This document shows, one piece after another, positions 12,145 to 23,250 of a DNA stretch of 64,000 nucleotides. A model generated the notes under the pieces. The model saw only the letters and a list, made by a program, of their open reading frames with translations, was not told the DNA's origin and ran no database searches. Positions within the stretch are counted from its first letter, which is position 1. Each line of letters begins with the position of its first letter. Both the position numbers and the translations under genes were made by a program. This DNA comes from Typhlomys cinereus (taxonomy: Eukaryota > Chordata > Mammalia > Rodentia > Platacanthomyidae): positions 1,631,786-1,695,785 of the forward strand of contig JALPQD010000303.1 of assembly GCA_023101885.1 (NCBI GenBank), written 5' to 3'.

Positions 12145-12560
12145 CTTTTTTAAAAATAACTTTATTTAATTTACATTTTTATATACATGCTCCTTGCCTC
12201 CCTCTTTTCTTTCCTCTCTTCACTCCTGCTCCCATCCCATCCCATCTCCCCCTCCCTTCCATACCTATATGGACTCAGTCTACATCCTCTTCTCTGTCCT
12301 TTGGCTCTATGGGTCCTGGTGTTCCCCTTGTATCACCTGTTCTCACGGGGGTTCAGGCCCTTCTTTGGGCAGCCCAGTGATATGGGTACTCCCCTACCTC
12401 TGTCTGACTTCTTAGCCCTAAGCATCCTCCCGTCTGAAACTATTTCTTCTGAGATCTTGCCAGTCATGGGGGCATGCTGACATGTCCACCACTGTGCAGG
12501 TCTGATGAGTACAAATCCCATTGCTGCAATAAACCATTTCTGTCCCTGCTTCATCTGTGT
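12145..12560 (-). mobile_element. Old L1 3' end fragment
   Basis: A T/A-rich end (tttttaaaaataactttattt) is followed by a pyrimidine-rich stretch and a 3' UTR of the old L1 type, with blocks such as 'gggcagcccagtgatatggg' and 'gcaggtctgatgagtacaa' that correspond to blocks in the copies at 1798 and 23265. It has no ORF2 part. Confidence 0.55.
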
Positions 12561-12649
12561 CTGTACTCAGTTCCTCATTTGGGAACATAAGAACCTGGCA
12601 CCTGCCGTTTCAGAGGCACCCAGTGTCAGCTGATATCAAACAAGAACCT

Positions 12650-13356
12650 AGACACTGTTTTGCAGCCTTCTTATCAGATAATAGAGATGGTTTTCAAAGC
12701 AGCCAAATGCACCTTCCTTAAAAAGCAGGCAGCAGCGAGAAAGCCACTGAATGCAGGAGCAGGTGTTTTTAGTAGGGACATTCATCAGTGTCTAGGGTCC
12801 AGCACAAGCTGGAGTATGACTCATGAACATTCACAGAGCCCTCGGTTCAATGCTCAGCACTGGGTCTGGGAAACAAGGTGATCTCAATGTCAAAGCCTGG
12901 AAATCTTCATTTTAAACAGAAGACAACTTACACAAATCCTGGAATTTCCCTGATGCTTTGTCCGCCTCAGGACTCAAGATATTGAGTAAAAGCCCGAGCC
13001 GCGCTCACACCTCCCTAATTAGAATACAAGCGGTGTTATTGCCAGATGAGCCTTTGGCTCTCCATTTCTCAGGGCCCCTCATGTATAAGTGATGCCTGAA
13101 ACGTGAGGCCACACAGCCCTTGACAGAGAAACCAGAGCGGATGAGTGTGTGGACGGATTGATAGTCTAGAGACTCCCTCCTTCCTTCCCCAGCCTTCTCT
13201 CAGATGCTACCTGCCTTGACAGTCACTTCAACCTGAAGAGCTCTGGTGTCATCAGGGTCTAGGAGGAGACACTGGCTGCTACTAATAGGAAAACTCCCCA
13301 GACTGACAATACAGAGGGATGTGAACCAGTGCCAGGCACCTGAGGTTCTGCTGACC
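12650..13356 (+). promoter_or_regulatory. Possible Tmc2 promoter / 5' UTR region
   Basis: Repeat-free sequence directly upstream of the Tmc2 start codon. It holds a homeodomain-type TAATTAG at 13016-13022, an E-box CAGATG at 13043-13048 and a weak TATAAG at 13084-13089. CpG content is modest around 12990-13025. Position is the main argument. The transcription start and any upstream non-coding exon cannot be set from sequence alone. Confidence 0.3.
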
Positions 13357-13390
13357 ATGAGCCACCAGCTAAAGAACCTGAAGGAAGAAG
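13357..13390 (+). CDS. Tmc2: Tmc2 coding exon 1
   Basis: The exon encodes MSHQLKNLKEE plus one base of the next codon, matching the known TMC2 N-terminus (MSHQ..LKEE). The ATG has an A at -3. The exon ends AAGAAG with a gtgggt donor at 13391 (phase 1). TMC2 is a multi-pass pore-forming subunit of the hair-cell mechanotransduction channel, working with TMC1, TMIE, LHFPL5, PCDH15 and CIB2/3; this exon is cytosolic. The call rests on the joined frame with the exons at 13898, 40946, 52003 and 54114, which together read as one protein with known TMC2 blocks in order. A 507-base intron follows. Confidence 0.85.
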
Positions 13391-13897
13391 GTGGGTCTTA
13401 CTTCCTCTTTGTGGGTCCTACCTAGGGATCCTGGTCACAAGTTCAAATGAGGGACGCAGTCTCGAGGCATGGGGAGACCCTGGGTTTGTGTCCAGGACCT
13501 GCCATTTGTACTAAGCAACTTCAGGATGGTCACCAGCCTTTACAGGCCTACAGGAAATGAGAGCTACTGGAGAAATTGAAAATGACTGGTGCAAAGGGTC
13601 GAGCAAAGCCCGTATTGATTTTGTGTAATTCTCAGCCCTCCAAGTTCTCTGGGTCTCCTTCATGGCCCTTTCCCATCCCTGCATCTATCTGCCTATGCTT
13701 TGTGGTGCTAGGAGTGGGGGAGTTCTGAAATTATGATTTTTTTCTGGACGTGGGAAAAATGTCACAGGCTGTGGACTTAGAGCTTGTGTGATGTACCTGC
13801 AGCCAGGCTGCATTCCAGGAACTCCCATAGTGACACGGGTGGCTGCCTGGAGGGGCTTCCCGGAGGACTGCCATCAACCCCTTTCCTGTCCTTGCAG
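13391..13897 (+). other. Tmc2: Tmc2 intron 1
   Basis: 507 bases, GT...AG, phase 1, repeat-poor. No other feature is seen. Confidence 0.8.
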
Positions 13898-13945
13898 TGC
13901 CTGGCAGAGTGAGAGGGTCCCAAAGGAGCAGCTCTCTACACACAG
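13898..13945 (+). CDS. Tmc2: Tmc2 coding exon 2
   Basis: A 48-base exon between a strong acceptor (ctttcctgtccttgcag, ending at 13897) and a gtgaaa donor at 13946. Joined in phase 1 to exon 1 it reads VPGRVRGSQRSSSLHT plus one base, and its last codon becomes Gly on joining to exon 3, giving the HTGDKLGRR block typical of TMC2. It lies in the basic, cytosolic N-terminal tail. The following intron is about 27 kb, mostly retrotransposons and a minisatellite. The short length makes the exon easy to miss; the frame match on both sides supports it. Confidence 0.82.
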
Positions 13946-14908
13946 GTGAAAACAGGCTTTGGGCTTCCTGGGTGAGTGGGTTCCAGGGGGGTGCCAAGCT
14001 CCTGGGGGGGGATTACCACGCTTACCACTATGACCCTACATTCCAACCGCTCATTTTGTATTCTCCTTCTTCCTTTTTCTTCCCTTCTTCTTTCATCCCT
14101 CCTTGTTCAATGCATGAGTCCTTTCTGGGGATTGGCTGGTCTAACTGTGAAAGAGGTAACATGCCTAAGAGAGGGATGGCAGCTTTGTGTGCAGAGGTCC
14201 TCCCCAGAATTAGAGACACTTGGAGCGTAGCCTTAGGAAGTTTTTAACTTTCTCTAGTTCAGGAATAGGCAAGCACAATGCAGGCATTCACAGCTGAACC
14301 CACCCTCATCAGAGAGACCCTCTAATCTCATCTCTAGCCTCCACTGCTCTGCTGAGGATGGATAAAAACCTGTAAGTTGGGCATCCTACATTTTATGGCA
14401 TAAAATACTGCAGAGCATAGATGAAAAGCATAGATACCTCTTCACATCCCAGGCAAGGCAGATCTCCATTTGTAGGCACTTGTAAGAGCAAAACCTTGGG
14501 AAGCAATGAGCTTCTATGGGTTTGGAAGATATCCTCCACTCCTTATGGAGGGAAAGGGACTTACTCTCACCAGGCCTACATGGGGAATGTGACCCTAGGA
14601 CACAACTCTCTACTGAGGGATTTGGAGCAAGAGGTCTTAAGTTGCTAAGTGACAGAAGAGCTGACTGTGTGAGACTGGAACCTCAGTGCACATCTCTCCT
14701 GCACCCGTCAGTTCCTTCTCAGCATCATCACTCCTCGCCATCCCACTTACCTTCCTCATGATGTCTCAACCTCTCTGCAAAGATCATGGGAGACTATGCT
14801 GTGCCTAAGTTTAGCCAGACCCCTTGAAGGGGTCAGGGGCACTGCACTTCTTTGGTGAAAACCTGCTACAGGTGCTCTAGATTGGCTCTCTGTGTGTCTT
14901 CACCGCCT
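13946..14908 (+). other. Start of Tmc2 intron 2, unique sequence
   Basis: Mostly unique sequence with a T/C-rich patch near 14050-14100. No exon with conserved coding and splice sites could be recognised. Confidence 0.6.
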
Positions 14909-17137
14909 CATGGTGTCCAGTATTCACTGTCCCATGGTGTCCTCCCGTCATCACTGTCCCCATGGTGTCCTCCCGTCATCACTGTCCCCATGGTGTCCTC
15001 CCGTCATCACTGTCCCATGGTATCCTCCCGTCATCACTCTCCCCATGGTGTCCTCCCGTCATCACTCTCCATGGTGTCCTCCCGTCATCACTCTCCCCAT
15101 GGTGTCCTCCCGTCATCACTCTCCCCATGGTGTCCTCCCGTCATCACTCTCCCCATGGTGTCCTCCCGTCATCACTGTCCCCATGGTGTCCTCCCGTCAT
15201 CACTGTCCCCATGGTGTCCTCTGTTGTCACCACTGTCCCCATGGTGTCCTCCCATCATCACTGTCCCCATGGTGTCCTCCCGTCATCACTGTCCCCATGG
15301 TGTCCTCCCGTCATCACTGTCCCCATGATGTCCTCCTGTTGTCATCACTGTCCCCATGGTGTCCTCCCGTCATCACTCTCCCCATGGTGTCCTCCCGTCA
15401 TCACTGTCCTCATGGTGTCCTCCCGTCATCACTGTCCCCATGATGTCCTCCTGTTGTCATCACTGTCCCCATGATGTCCTCCCGTCATCACTGTCCCCAT
15501 GGTGTCCTCCCGTCATCACTCTCTCCATGGTGTCCTCCTGTCATCACTGTCCCCATGGTGTCCTCCCATCATCACTGTCCCCATGATGTCCTACTGTTGT
15601 CATCACTGTCCCCATGGTGTCCTCCCGTCATCACTGTCCCCATGGTGTCCTCCTGTCATCACTGTCCCCATGGTGTCCTCCTGTCATCACTGTTCTCATG
15701 GTGTCCTCCTGTTGTCATCACTGTCCCCATGGTGTCCTCCTGTCATCACTGTCCCCATGGTGTCCTCTGTTGTCATCACTGTCCCCATGGTGTCCTCCTG
15801 TTGTCACCACTGTCCCCATGGTGTCCGCCCGTCATCACTGTCCCCATGGTGTCCTCCCGTCATCACTGTTCCCATGGTGTCCTCCCGTCATCACTGTCCC
15901 CATGGTGTCCTCCTGTTGTCATCACTGTCCCCATGGTGTCCTCCTGTCATCACTGTCCCCATGGTGTCCTCCTGTCATCACTGTTCCCATGGTGTCCTCC
16001 TGTCATCACTGTCCCCATGGTGTCCTCCTGTCATCACTGTCCCCATGGTGTCCTCCCGTCATCACTGTCCCCATGATGTCCTACTGTTGTCATCACTGTC
16101 CCCATGGTGTCCTCCCGTCATCACTGTCCCCATGGTGTCCTCCTGTCATCACTGTCCCCATGGTGTCCTCCTGTCATCACTGTTCCCATGGTGTCCTTCT
16201 GTTGTCATCACTGTCCCCATGGTGTCCTCCCATCATCACTGTCCCCATGGTGTCCTCTGTTGTCATCACTGTCCCCATGGTGTCCTCCTGTTGTCACCAC
16301 TGTCCCCATGGTGTCCGCCCGTCATCACTGTCCCCATGGTGTCCTCCTGTCATCACTGTTCCCATGGTGTCCTCCCGTCATCACTGTCCCCATGGTGTCC
16401 TCCCGTCATCACTGTCCCCATGGTGTCCTCCCGTCATCACTGTCCCCATGGTGTCCTCCCGTCATCACTGTTCCCATGGTGTCCTCCTGTCATCACTGTC
16501 CCCATGGTGTCCTCCTGTCATCACTGTGCCCATGGTGTCCTCCTGTCATCACCGTCCCCATGGTGTCCTCCTGTCATCACTGTCCCCATGGTGTCCTCCT
16601 GTCATCACTGTTCCCATGGTGTCCTCCTGTCATCACTGTCCCCATGGTGTCCTCCCGTCATCACTGTCTCCATGGTGTCCTCCTGTCATCACTGTCCCCA
16701 TGGTGTCCTCCTGTTGTCATCACTGTCCCCATGGTGTCCTCCTGTCATCACTGTTCCCATGGTGTCCTCCCATCATCACTGTCTCCATGGTGTCCTCCTG
16801 TCATCACTGTCCCCATGGTGTCCTCCTGTTGTCATCACTGTCCCCATGGTGTCCTCCTGTCATCACTGTTCCCATGGTGTCCTCCCGTCATCACTGTCCC
16901 CATGGTGTCCTCTGTTGTCATCACTGTCCCCATGGTGTCCTCCCGTTGTCACTGTCCCATGGTGTCCTCCTGTCATCACTGTCCCCATGGTGTCCTCCTG
17001 TCATCACTGTCCCCATGGTGTCCTCCTGTCATCACTGTTCCCATGGTGTCCTCCTGTCATCACTGTCCCCATGGCGTCCTCCTGTTGTCATCACTGTGCC
17101 CATGGTGTCCTCCTGTCATCACTGTTCCCATCATGTA
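14909..17137. repeat. 28-bp minisatellite, about 79 units
   Basis: A head-to-tail array of a 28-base unit, atggtgtcctcccgtcatca + ctgtcccc, each with an NcoI-type CCATGG. Variants: cccgtc or cctgtc (a CpG/TpG change), cccatc, and a 3-base ttg insertion giving 31-base units. The edges are degenerate. A block of about 17 units is repeated at a 490-base offset (15591 and 16081; 15821 and 16311). Because 28 is not a multiple of 3 and the unit lacks stops, all three + frames stay open for long stretches (up to 580 codons), but this is not coding. Confidence 0.97.
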
Positions 17138-17344
17138 CTCCTGTCTTCATCTTTCTTGAACACAGTCTGGCTGCCCCCACCCTCAAGAAGGCTATACCAG
17201 TTTCCAGTGGGACTAGGGTCATGGTCAAATCATTCAAGTAGGACTAAAATAGAAATTCATTTTGCCTAAAACAAATAGTTCCTCCTGAATTATGTCTCTT
17301 CTCTGCCTCTGCCATTTCCCTTTCTTGTAAAAAAAAATGGAAAA

Positions 17345-17600
17345 CAGCATGTGAGATGGTTCAATAGTTAAAGCTTTTGCCTTTGAATCCTCAAATCCCA
17401 TGTTTAACAAAATCTTTACTGATACATCAGGAGCCTATAACTCCTGCCTGGAAGGGAGAGTCTGGGAAACCCCAGAGTGGAGCACTAAGATAGAATAGCA
17501 ATCCAGGATGATTCCTGATATCACCCTTGGACCTCCACATGTATACCCACCCACATACAAAAAGCACACACACACAGCATACACTCCATAAAAAGAAAAA
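17345..17600 (+). mobile_element. Old B2-like SINE
   Basis: A decayed tRNA-like head (gcatgtgagatggttcaatagttaaagc) is followed by the same body as the other B2-like copies and ends in a CA-rich then A-rich tail (17565-17600). It is strongly diverged. Confidence 0.6.
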
Positions 17601-18242
17601 AGAAAACAAGTCAGAATGTACTTCAGGAGTCTAAACAGCCAAAAAATGCCCTTTACCCTAGCTGAAATCCAATTACATAGACAGCTCCTTTTTTAAAAAC
17701 GGGGAGGGCAAAATATTTCCATTTTAAATCCCTTCTGCAACCATATCTGATGGGAACTGTATCCTATTTCTTCAAAGTAAAGTCTGAGATACTGAGTTCT
17801 TTTTCCAAACTAATTAATTGAAAAGAAGGATCAGAACTCTATTTTGTTTTACATGGTAAGCAACTGTATGGTTAAGATACTGGGTCAGAGGGAAAGCTGG
17901 ACCCATTGGCTCTTCCAGTTCCTCAGCATGCTTTTTGCTTTATGAATTCTACAGCAAATTTGCTGCAAATGAAGGTGTTGAGCACATGCTGAGCACGAAG
18001 GGCGTCCTTGCAAGGCAGTTACTCCTCAGGTGACTAAAATTATGCATTAAATGGAGTTCATTAAGATCTGACCAAGAAACAAATAAAAGGCAGCTTGTTT
18101 ACTATGTGGAGAAGACTAAAAGGCAAATTCTGGCTTAGTCACAGTCCTGTGATTTTCATTCAGTTGGGGATTCAGATTGTAATAGGAACTATAGCTCAAA
18201 AGAAAGATTTGTGAACCTCCAAATTCTATGTACAATGCTTTT
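17601..18242. other. Unassigned intron sequence
   Basis: Unique AT-rich intron sequence. Nothing else is recognised. Confidence 0.5.
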
Positions 18243-18254
18243 AAGAATGCTAGG

Positions 18255-18806
18255 CAATAATCTCTCCCCATCCTAAAGCTCAGGGAAATTTATGGAAGAG
18301 GGGGCAGTAAGATTATAAGAGCCTAAAGATGGGGAGGAGCAATGATATGCAGGGTACTCCACACAAGTTAGGGCCAAAGCAATCACAATAGGACTTTGCA
18401 TGACCTGCGGCAATGACCAACACGTTATTGACCCCCTCAAAGTCTAGCATAGACAAAAGGCACTAGGATCCTTAGAAGCTAGGGATTAACAGCCTCAATA
18501 GTGTTCCTATACTAAAGGGGAACACAAGAAAGAGTTCTAGGCAATGCTACTCAGTCCTTACACCTCTCAGAGAGGAGGACCCAGAGGGAAGTTTGACATG
18601 CACACTAAAGGATGCTCCAGGGATGGGGGGGAGGTACTGGGAGAAAGGGAGAAAGGGGGAAAAAGGAAGGGGAAAAGGGGGAGGGAGCAAGGGGATCCAG
18701 GGAGGGATGGAGGGTGGGAGGGACCGGGGTACCTATTAAGTTTGTATGAGTGGAAAAAATAAAAATAAAAATAAAATGCACCAAGAGACACAATGAAAAA
18801 AAAAAA
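18255..18806 (+). mobile_element. Truncated L1 3' UTR with target duplication
   Basis: The last about 550 bases of an A-type L1: 'atctctccccatcctaaagc' start, G-rich tract 18625-18730, A-rich tail to 18806. Flanks at 18243-18254 and 18807-18818 match at 11 of 12 bases (aagaat.ctagg), a target-site duplication with one change. More diverged than the copies at 41535 and 62466. Confidence 0.88.
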
Positions 18807-19184
18807 AAGAATTCTAGGAATCATTCATTACCAAATGAAAACATTTCATTAGCTGAGGATACACAGCCCAGAGAATCAAACACTGATTTTTTTATCCAGT
18901 CTTTTGTGGTAATATGGGTCCAGTCTTTGTGAGCCATCTTTTTGACCCTTTGCTTCGTCTCTGCTTCTTGCCTTTCTGAGAACTTGGATATTGCACTGCT
19001 TTACTCTACCCCTCTTCCCACAAGGAATCCAGAGCCTTCAGGAGCATTTACAGGAGAAATCGACCTCTTAAAAGTTAATGCTAACCATCTTCCAGTGTAA
19101 GACTTTTTGTCACCCTGAACCTGAACATTGCATCAGACACCAGTTCTTCAGCTTCACACATGAGCTCTGTGGAGGCTATTTCAC

Positions 19185-19221
19185 TTTAAAAAAAAATAGG
19201 GATTAATTATTTATTTTTATT

Positions 19222-19260
<39 letters not shown>

Positions 19261-19385
19261 TATATGTGTAGAGACTGACATTACACCTGGTCTTTATGTG
19301 GATGCTAGGGCTAGGAATGAATCAAACTGAGATCCTCATGTTTGAGCAGCAAGCTCCTTACCAACTGAACCAACTTTCCATCTCA
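19185..19385 (-). mobile_element. B3/B2-like SINE with (TG)n
   Basis: On the minus strand: tRNA-like head (complement of ccaactgaaccaactttccatctc near 19360-19382), a decayed body, and a (TG)n tail at 19225-19258. The family is uncertain between B3 and B4. Confidence 0.5.
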
Positions 19386-19551
19386 TGGGGGAAATTTCAT
19401 ATCAGTAAGTTATGCTAAATAAACTTTCTTTACATTTACCAAAGAACTTTTCCCATATGTGGTGAGGAAAAGAAAGAGGTTGAAACAGGAGTGACCTAAA
19501 GAGATCTCTTTGTCATGCATAGAGTTACAATTTTTTAAATTTTTAAATAGC

Positions 19552-19587
19552 AGTCAATACTTTCCAATGAGTCAATACTTTCCAATG
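19552..19587. repeat. 18-bp perfect tandem duplication
   Basis: agtcaatactttccaatg occurs at 19552-19569 and again at 19570-19587. Confidence 0.9.
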
Positions 19588-19761
19588 AACCTTTTTCAGT
19601 TCTCTTAATGGTCCCAAAAGCAAATTGGAAATCAAATTTCAAAGACATGGAGGTTGTTAATGCTGGAGACAGAACCATGTTTGATACTTCTTATATTCTT
19701 CTTAATCCCTTTTCTTGAAGCAACCACATGAATCATGGTCACAAGAATTCTCCTCCCAGGG

Positions 19762-19880
19762 TCAGATGGCTCTGTAGGTAAGGGCACGCTGTGCAGAAAT
19801 GGAAACCTGAGGTCAATCCTCGGAGCTCACATGGGCAGAGATATCTACTTAAAAAACTATTCTCTGATCTCTCTCTCTCT
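19762..19880 (+). mobile_element. B3-like SINE fragment
   Basis: It begins 'cagatggctctgtaggtaag' and continues with a tRNA box-B-like 'aggtcaatcctcggagctc', as in B3/B2-type elements. The tail is short. Confidence 0.5.
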
Positions 19881-20084
19881 CATATAAAATATTTTGGAAA
19901 AATCATCCCTTTTTTCCTACAGGACTAGGGACCCTTATCCATTCACATTGCCATCTTCTATGCTACTCATATGACCTTTAGATGGAGACTTTACCCTCCA
20001 AAATATGTTCTAGCATCATACCCTCACCCAAGACCATGTCACTTTGATATAAGGCTTGTTTCGAATTGAAGAAAATAGCAATAG

Positions 20085-20573
20085 TAGACCCTCATTGGTT
20101 TCATCTACTTAGAATTAACTATTGTCTGAAAATATGAAGTGGGAATTTCCAGAAATAAATAATAAACTTTAAATCACACACATTACTAAGTAGCGTGATA
20201 AAAATCTCACACTGTCCCTTTCATCATGCCTAGGATTTGAATCAGCCTTTTGTTCAGAATATCCAAGCTGTAGGCGCTACTCATCCATTTCGTCCCCTAG
20301 CAGTCATTTCAGTTATAAAACCAGTTGTTCTGGTGTCACGGTGCTTGTGTGCAAGGCATTCTAATTGTGTATAATAATGGGCAAAGTGTGAGAATAGTGA
20401 TGCCAGGGAGGCATGGAGAGTGGACACAAGACAGATTCAGTATTGTACCTTGTGATAATGCTTCAGGATTCTTGGAGGGAAAAAAGTATATCCAGGTTTG
20501 GTATTATCTGTGGCTTCATACATCCACTGAGGGTCTTGGAACACATACCCTCAAAGTAAGGGGATTACTGTCA
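20085..20573 (+). mobile_element. Tigger-like DNA transposon relic
   Basis: Ancient non-autonomous TcMar-Tigger relic. The right end (ccactgagggtcttggaaca...gtaaggggattactg) matches the terminal inverted repeat region of mammalian Tigger elements. Inside are 'aatttccagaaataaataa' and 'agtagcgtgataaaaatctc' blocks and the decayed start of the internal part near 20380. The left end is degenerate, so its edge is approximate. Confidence 0.65.
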
Positions 20574-21227
20574 TTCTTTAAAAACTGTTTCAATCTAAAG
20601 ACAGGGTATAAATTTCCACTTGTAAATATGTCTCAGTGTTCTGTCCTGAGTTTCTGGAGAAAACGTTTAGCACTCAATTATCTCACTCCTGTAACAAACC
20701 TTAGTAAACAATCCCCTTTGCCACAAATTTCCTAGTCACCTACTATAACCTACCCCTACTCAGAAGCTCTTAACTTCCTCTACTTTACCAACCCTTGAGT
20801 TACAGTTTTGTGATCTACTGTACATGTACATGCAATTACACCTTTTCTTTTGTTAATCACCTTCATAAACATCAGTTCTCACAACATATTTCTGTCCATC
20901 CCAACCACAACCACTTTTTTGTATTTCTAGGGTTGTTTTTTTTTTATTTAGACAACCACTCATTCTTTCTTTTTTAAAAAATGTGATACTTAATTTATCT
21001 TTGTTCAGTTTCATGTTACTATTGAAAATACCTGAGAAAATAAACTTACAATGACAAAGATTTATCTTGGCTCACAATTTCAGAAGTGCTAGTCACAGGT
21101 ATCTGAGTGATTCCCAAAGATGCGCCCTTTAGCCAGTTCATGGATGAAATATAGCTAGGTATTGATACAGAGAAAGACATGATTATGAATATGAATAGGA
21201 ATATCAAAAGTAGGAAACCAGGAGCTA
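20574..21227. other. Unassigned AT-rich intron sequence
   Basis: No gene is seen. A short stretch near 21010-21100 (gagaaaataaac...tttatcttggctcacaa) resembles the trailing part of a rodent LTR-type repeat but is too short to name. Confidence 0.4.
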
Positions 21228-21341
21228 GAGAGATAATGTAGAAGTTAAACGTCAGCCTCAAAAACAGAAGGACCGGAATTCAAATCTTGGATCCTGAGTA
21301 AAAACACCTGGGAAGATGGAGGGATGTGGCAAGGCTGTACC

Positions 21342-21393
<52 letters not shown>

Positions 21394-21410
21394 ATAAAAG
21401 TAAAAGGCTT
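21228..21410 (+). mobile_element. B3/B2-like SINE with (CA)n tail
   Basis: The tRNA-like head 'ggagctagagagataatgta' and box-B-like 'ccggaattcaaatcttggatcc' are followed by (CA)n at 21345-21389 and an A-rich end. It is diverged. Confidence 0.6.
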
Positions 21411-21436
21411 TTAGGTTGTTTAGTTAAAAGTAGCTG

Positions 21437-23250
21437 TATGTCAGTTATGCCAATTACTCTTCTTTGTTGCTTTGAGACAACAAAGTCAAGCAACTTAAGG
21501 GAGAAAAGGAGATTTATTCAGCTTGCAGTTCAGAAGGGAGATACAGTCTATTATGCAGAAAAGGCATGGCTGGCTGGCAGAAGCTGGAGGTGGCCTAAGT
21601 CACTGCAGACATCATGGAGGCCAAGAACTACGTCAAACTCAAGGGCAGACTCATTCACTCAAGCAGGACAGGGCTAATCAATCTCACGGTCCATCCTCTA
21701 TGTCTGCCTTTCTCCAACAAGGCTCCACTTCCAAAAGGTGTCATGACTTTTCCAAACTAAAGATTCAAACATGTCACGGTTTAAAATATGTCCTCCACAG
21801 GCTCATATGTTTGGGAAGATCATGGCTCCTTTGAGAGGTGGAGTCTTGCTGGAGGAAGGCATTCACAGGGTGTGGGGGGATTAGTCGCACCCTGCCTCCT
21901 GAAGGACTCTGCTTTTTGTAGCAAGGAGTCTTGCAGCTCTCAGTTTCCAAAATGTTTACAATGACTTAGTCTCCAGCTTCAGTTGCCAGCCATACCACAT
22001 CTGTCACAAAAGACTGCCTGGCTTCTGACATTATTTGAACTTTGAAATCTTGGAGGCGGGATCCATGACCTTCTCCTTCTTGCATCTCTGATGCCTCTAA
22101 AATCAGAACCACAAGGATAACTGTGCCACATTTTTCTGCTACAGCCTTGGGTTGGATGCTGGTTCCCTTGACTAACACCTGATTCAGCTTCTTGGTGCTG
22201 ACTACAGGTAAAATCTCTCTTAGGAAGTTGCTTTAAAGGAGCAGGTAACTCCCTTGGAACTCTGACCTTCAGCTCTTACCTACCAAAAGAATTTTGGTAT
22301 CCCATCCTTATGGGTGGAAGCTCTCCCTGAAGGTCTTGCCTTCGGGGTAGGGCTCTTCTATTATCCAAGTGGAGGGCAGGCTTTGATTCACTAAGGGAGT
22401 TAATCTCTTTAACAGTAGCCCTCATTTTGCTCTCTGCCTCCTCCAGGTTCAACTCTTCAAGTTTGCCATTGCATTTTTTTCTCATCAAACTTCACAATTT
22501 TTACTTTTCTACCTGATTCCTTCCTCATAATTCTGAACAAGAATGCTAAAAAGTAGCCATGCCACATTTTCAAGACTACATTACCTTGAATGTAGTCTTA
22601 CATTCAAGCTCTCAAATTTAACTTCAGGCAAGCTTTCAGAATGAGGGCAAAGCTTGATCAAACTATTTGTCGACATATCCAATACAATTCCCCCTGGACA
22701 AGCTGAGCTTCTGCTGCTTGTAAATTTAATAGTATCTATCACTCTCTTCCAAGATCTTACAAGACACAAAGGCTTTCCTAATGCAAAGTCCCAAAGTTCT
22801 CCTAACAAACACTTCCAAAGGCTTACAAGTCATGTTACAGGAATGGTCACACTGCTGGGTACCAACTTCTCTCAGTTTCACAAACAGCAACTTCACTTTT
22901 TGGCATCAGATCCTCTTAGTCTCACATAGCAGCACTGCACTTCTGGTATCAATTTCTGTAGCAATTACTCTTCTCTGCTGCTGTGAGACATTTAAAGTCA
23001 AGTAACTTAAGGGAAAAAAGGAGATTTATTCAACTTACAGTTCCAGAGGGAAAATTCAGCCCACAGAGCAGAAAAAGCATGGCTGATTGACAGAAGCTGG
23101 AGATGGCCTAAGTCACTGCAGGCATCATGGAGCTTCTGCAAGCAGGGTAGGGCTAACCAATATCAACACTCACCCTCAGTGACTGCCTTCTTCCAGCCAG
23201 GTTCTACTTTCAACTACCAACAAAAACATTGATCTGCTGTGACTTCTTTT
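21437..23250 (-). mobile_element. ERVL-MaLR-type LTR element
   Basis: Two direct repeats, at about 21437-21740 and 22953-23240, share 'caattactcttct.tg.tgc', 'aagtcaa.taacttaaggga' and 'catggctg.....acagaagc'. They flank about 1.2 kb. Next to the right copy, 'ctggtatcaatttctgtag' matches the complement of the MaLR primer-site region (compare ttggtaccc at 60131 in the clear MaLR at 59709). That fits a minus-strand element with LTRs about 1.5 kb apart. The internal part has no coding capacity, as usual for MaLR. Edges are approximate. Confidence 0.55.

Noticed and set aside
14909..17137. CRISPR-like array of 28-base repeats
   Set aside because: Units abut directly with no unique spacers, and the context is a mammalian intron.
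15499..17269. Open frames of 351-580 codons in three plus-strand frames
   Set aside because: They are a by-product of a stop-free 28-base tandem unit, which cycles through all three frames. No protein-like conservation.
20325..20735. 136-codon frame as a gene
   Set aside because: It overlaps the decayed Tigger relic and runs past its end; no conserved domain and no splice context.
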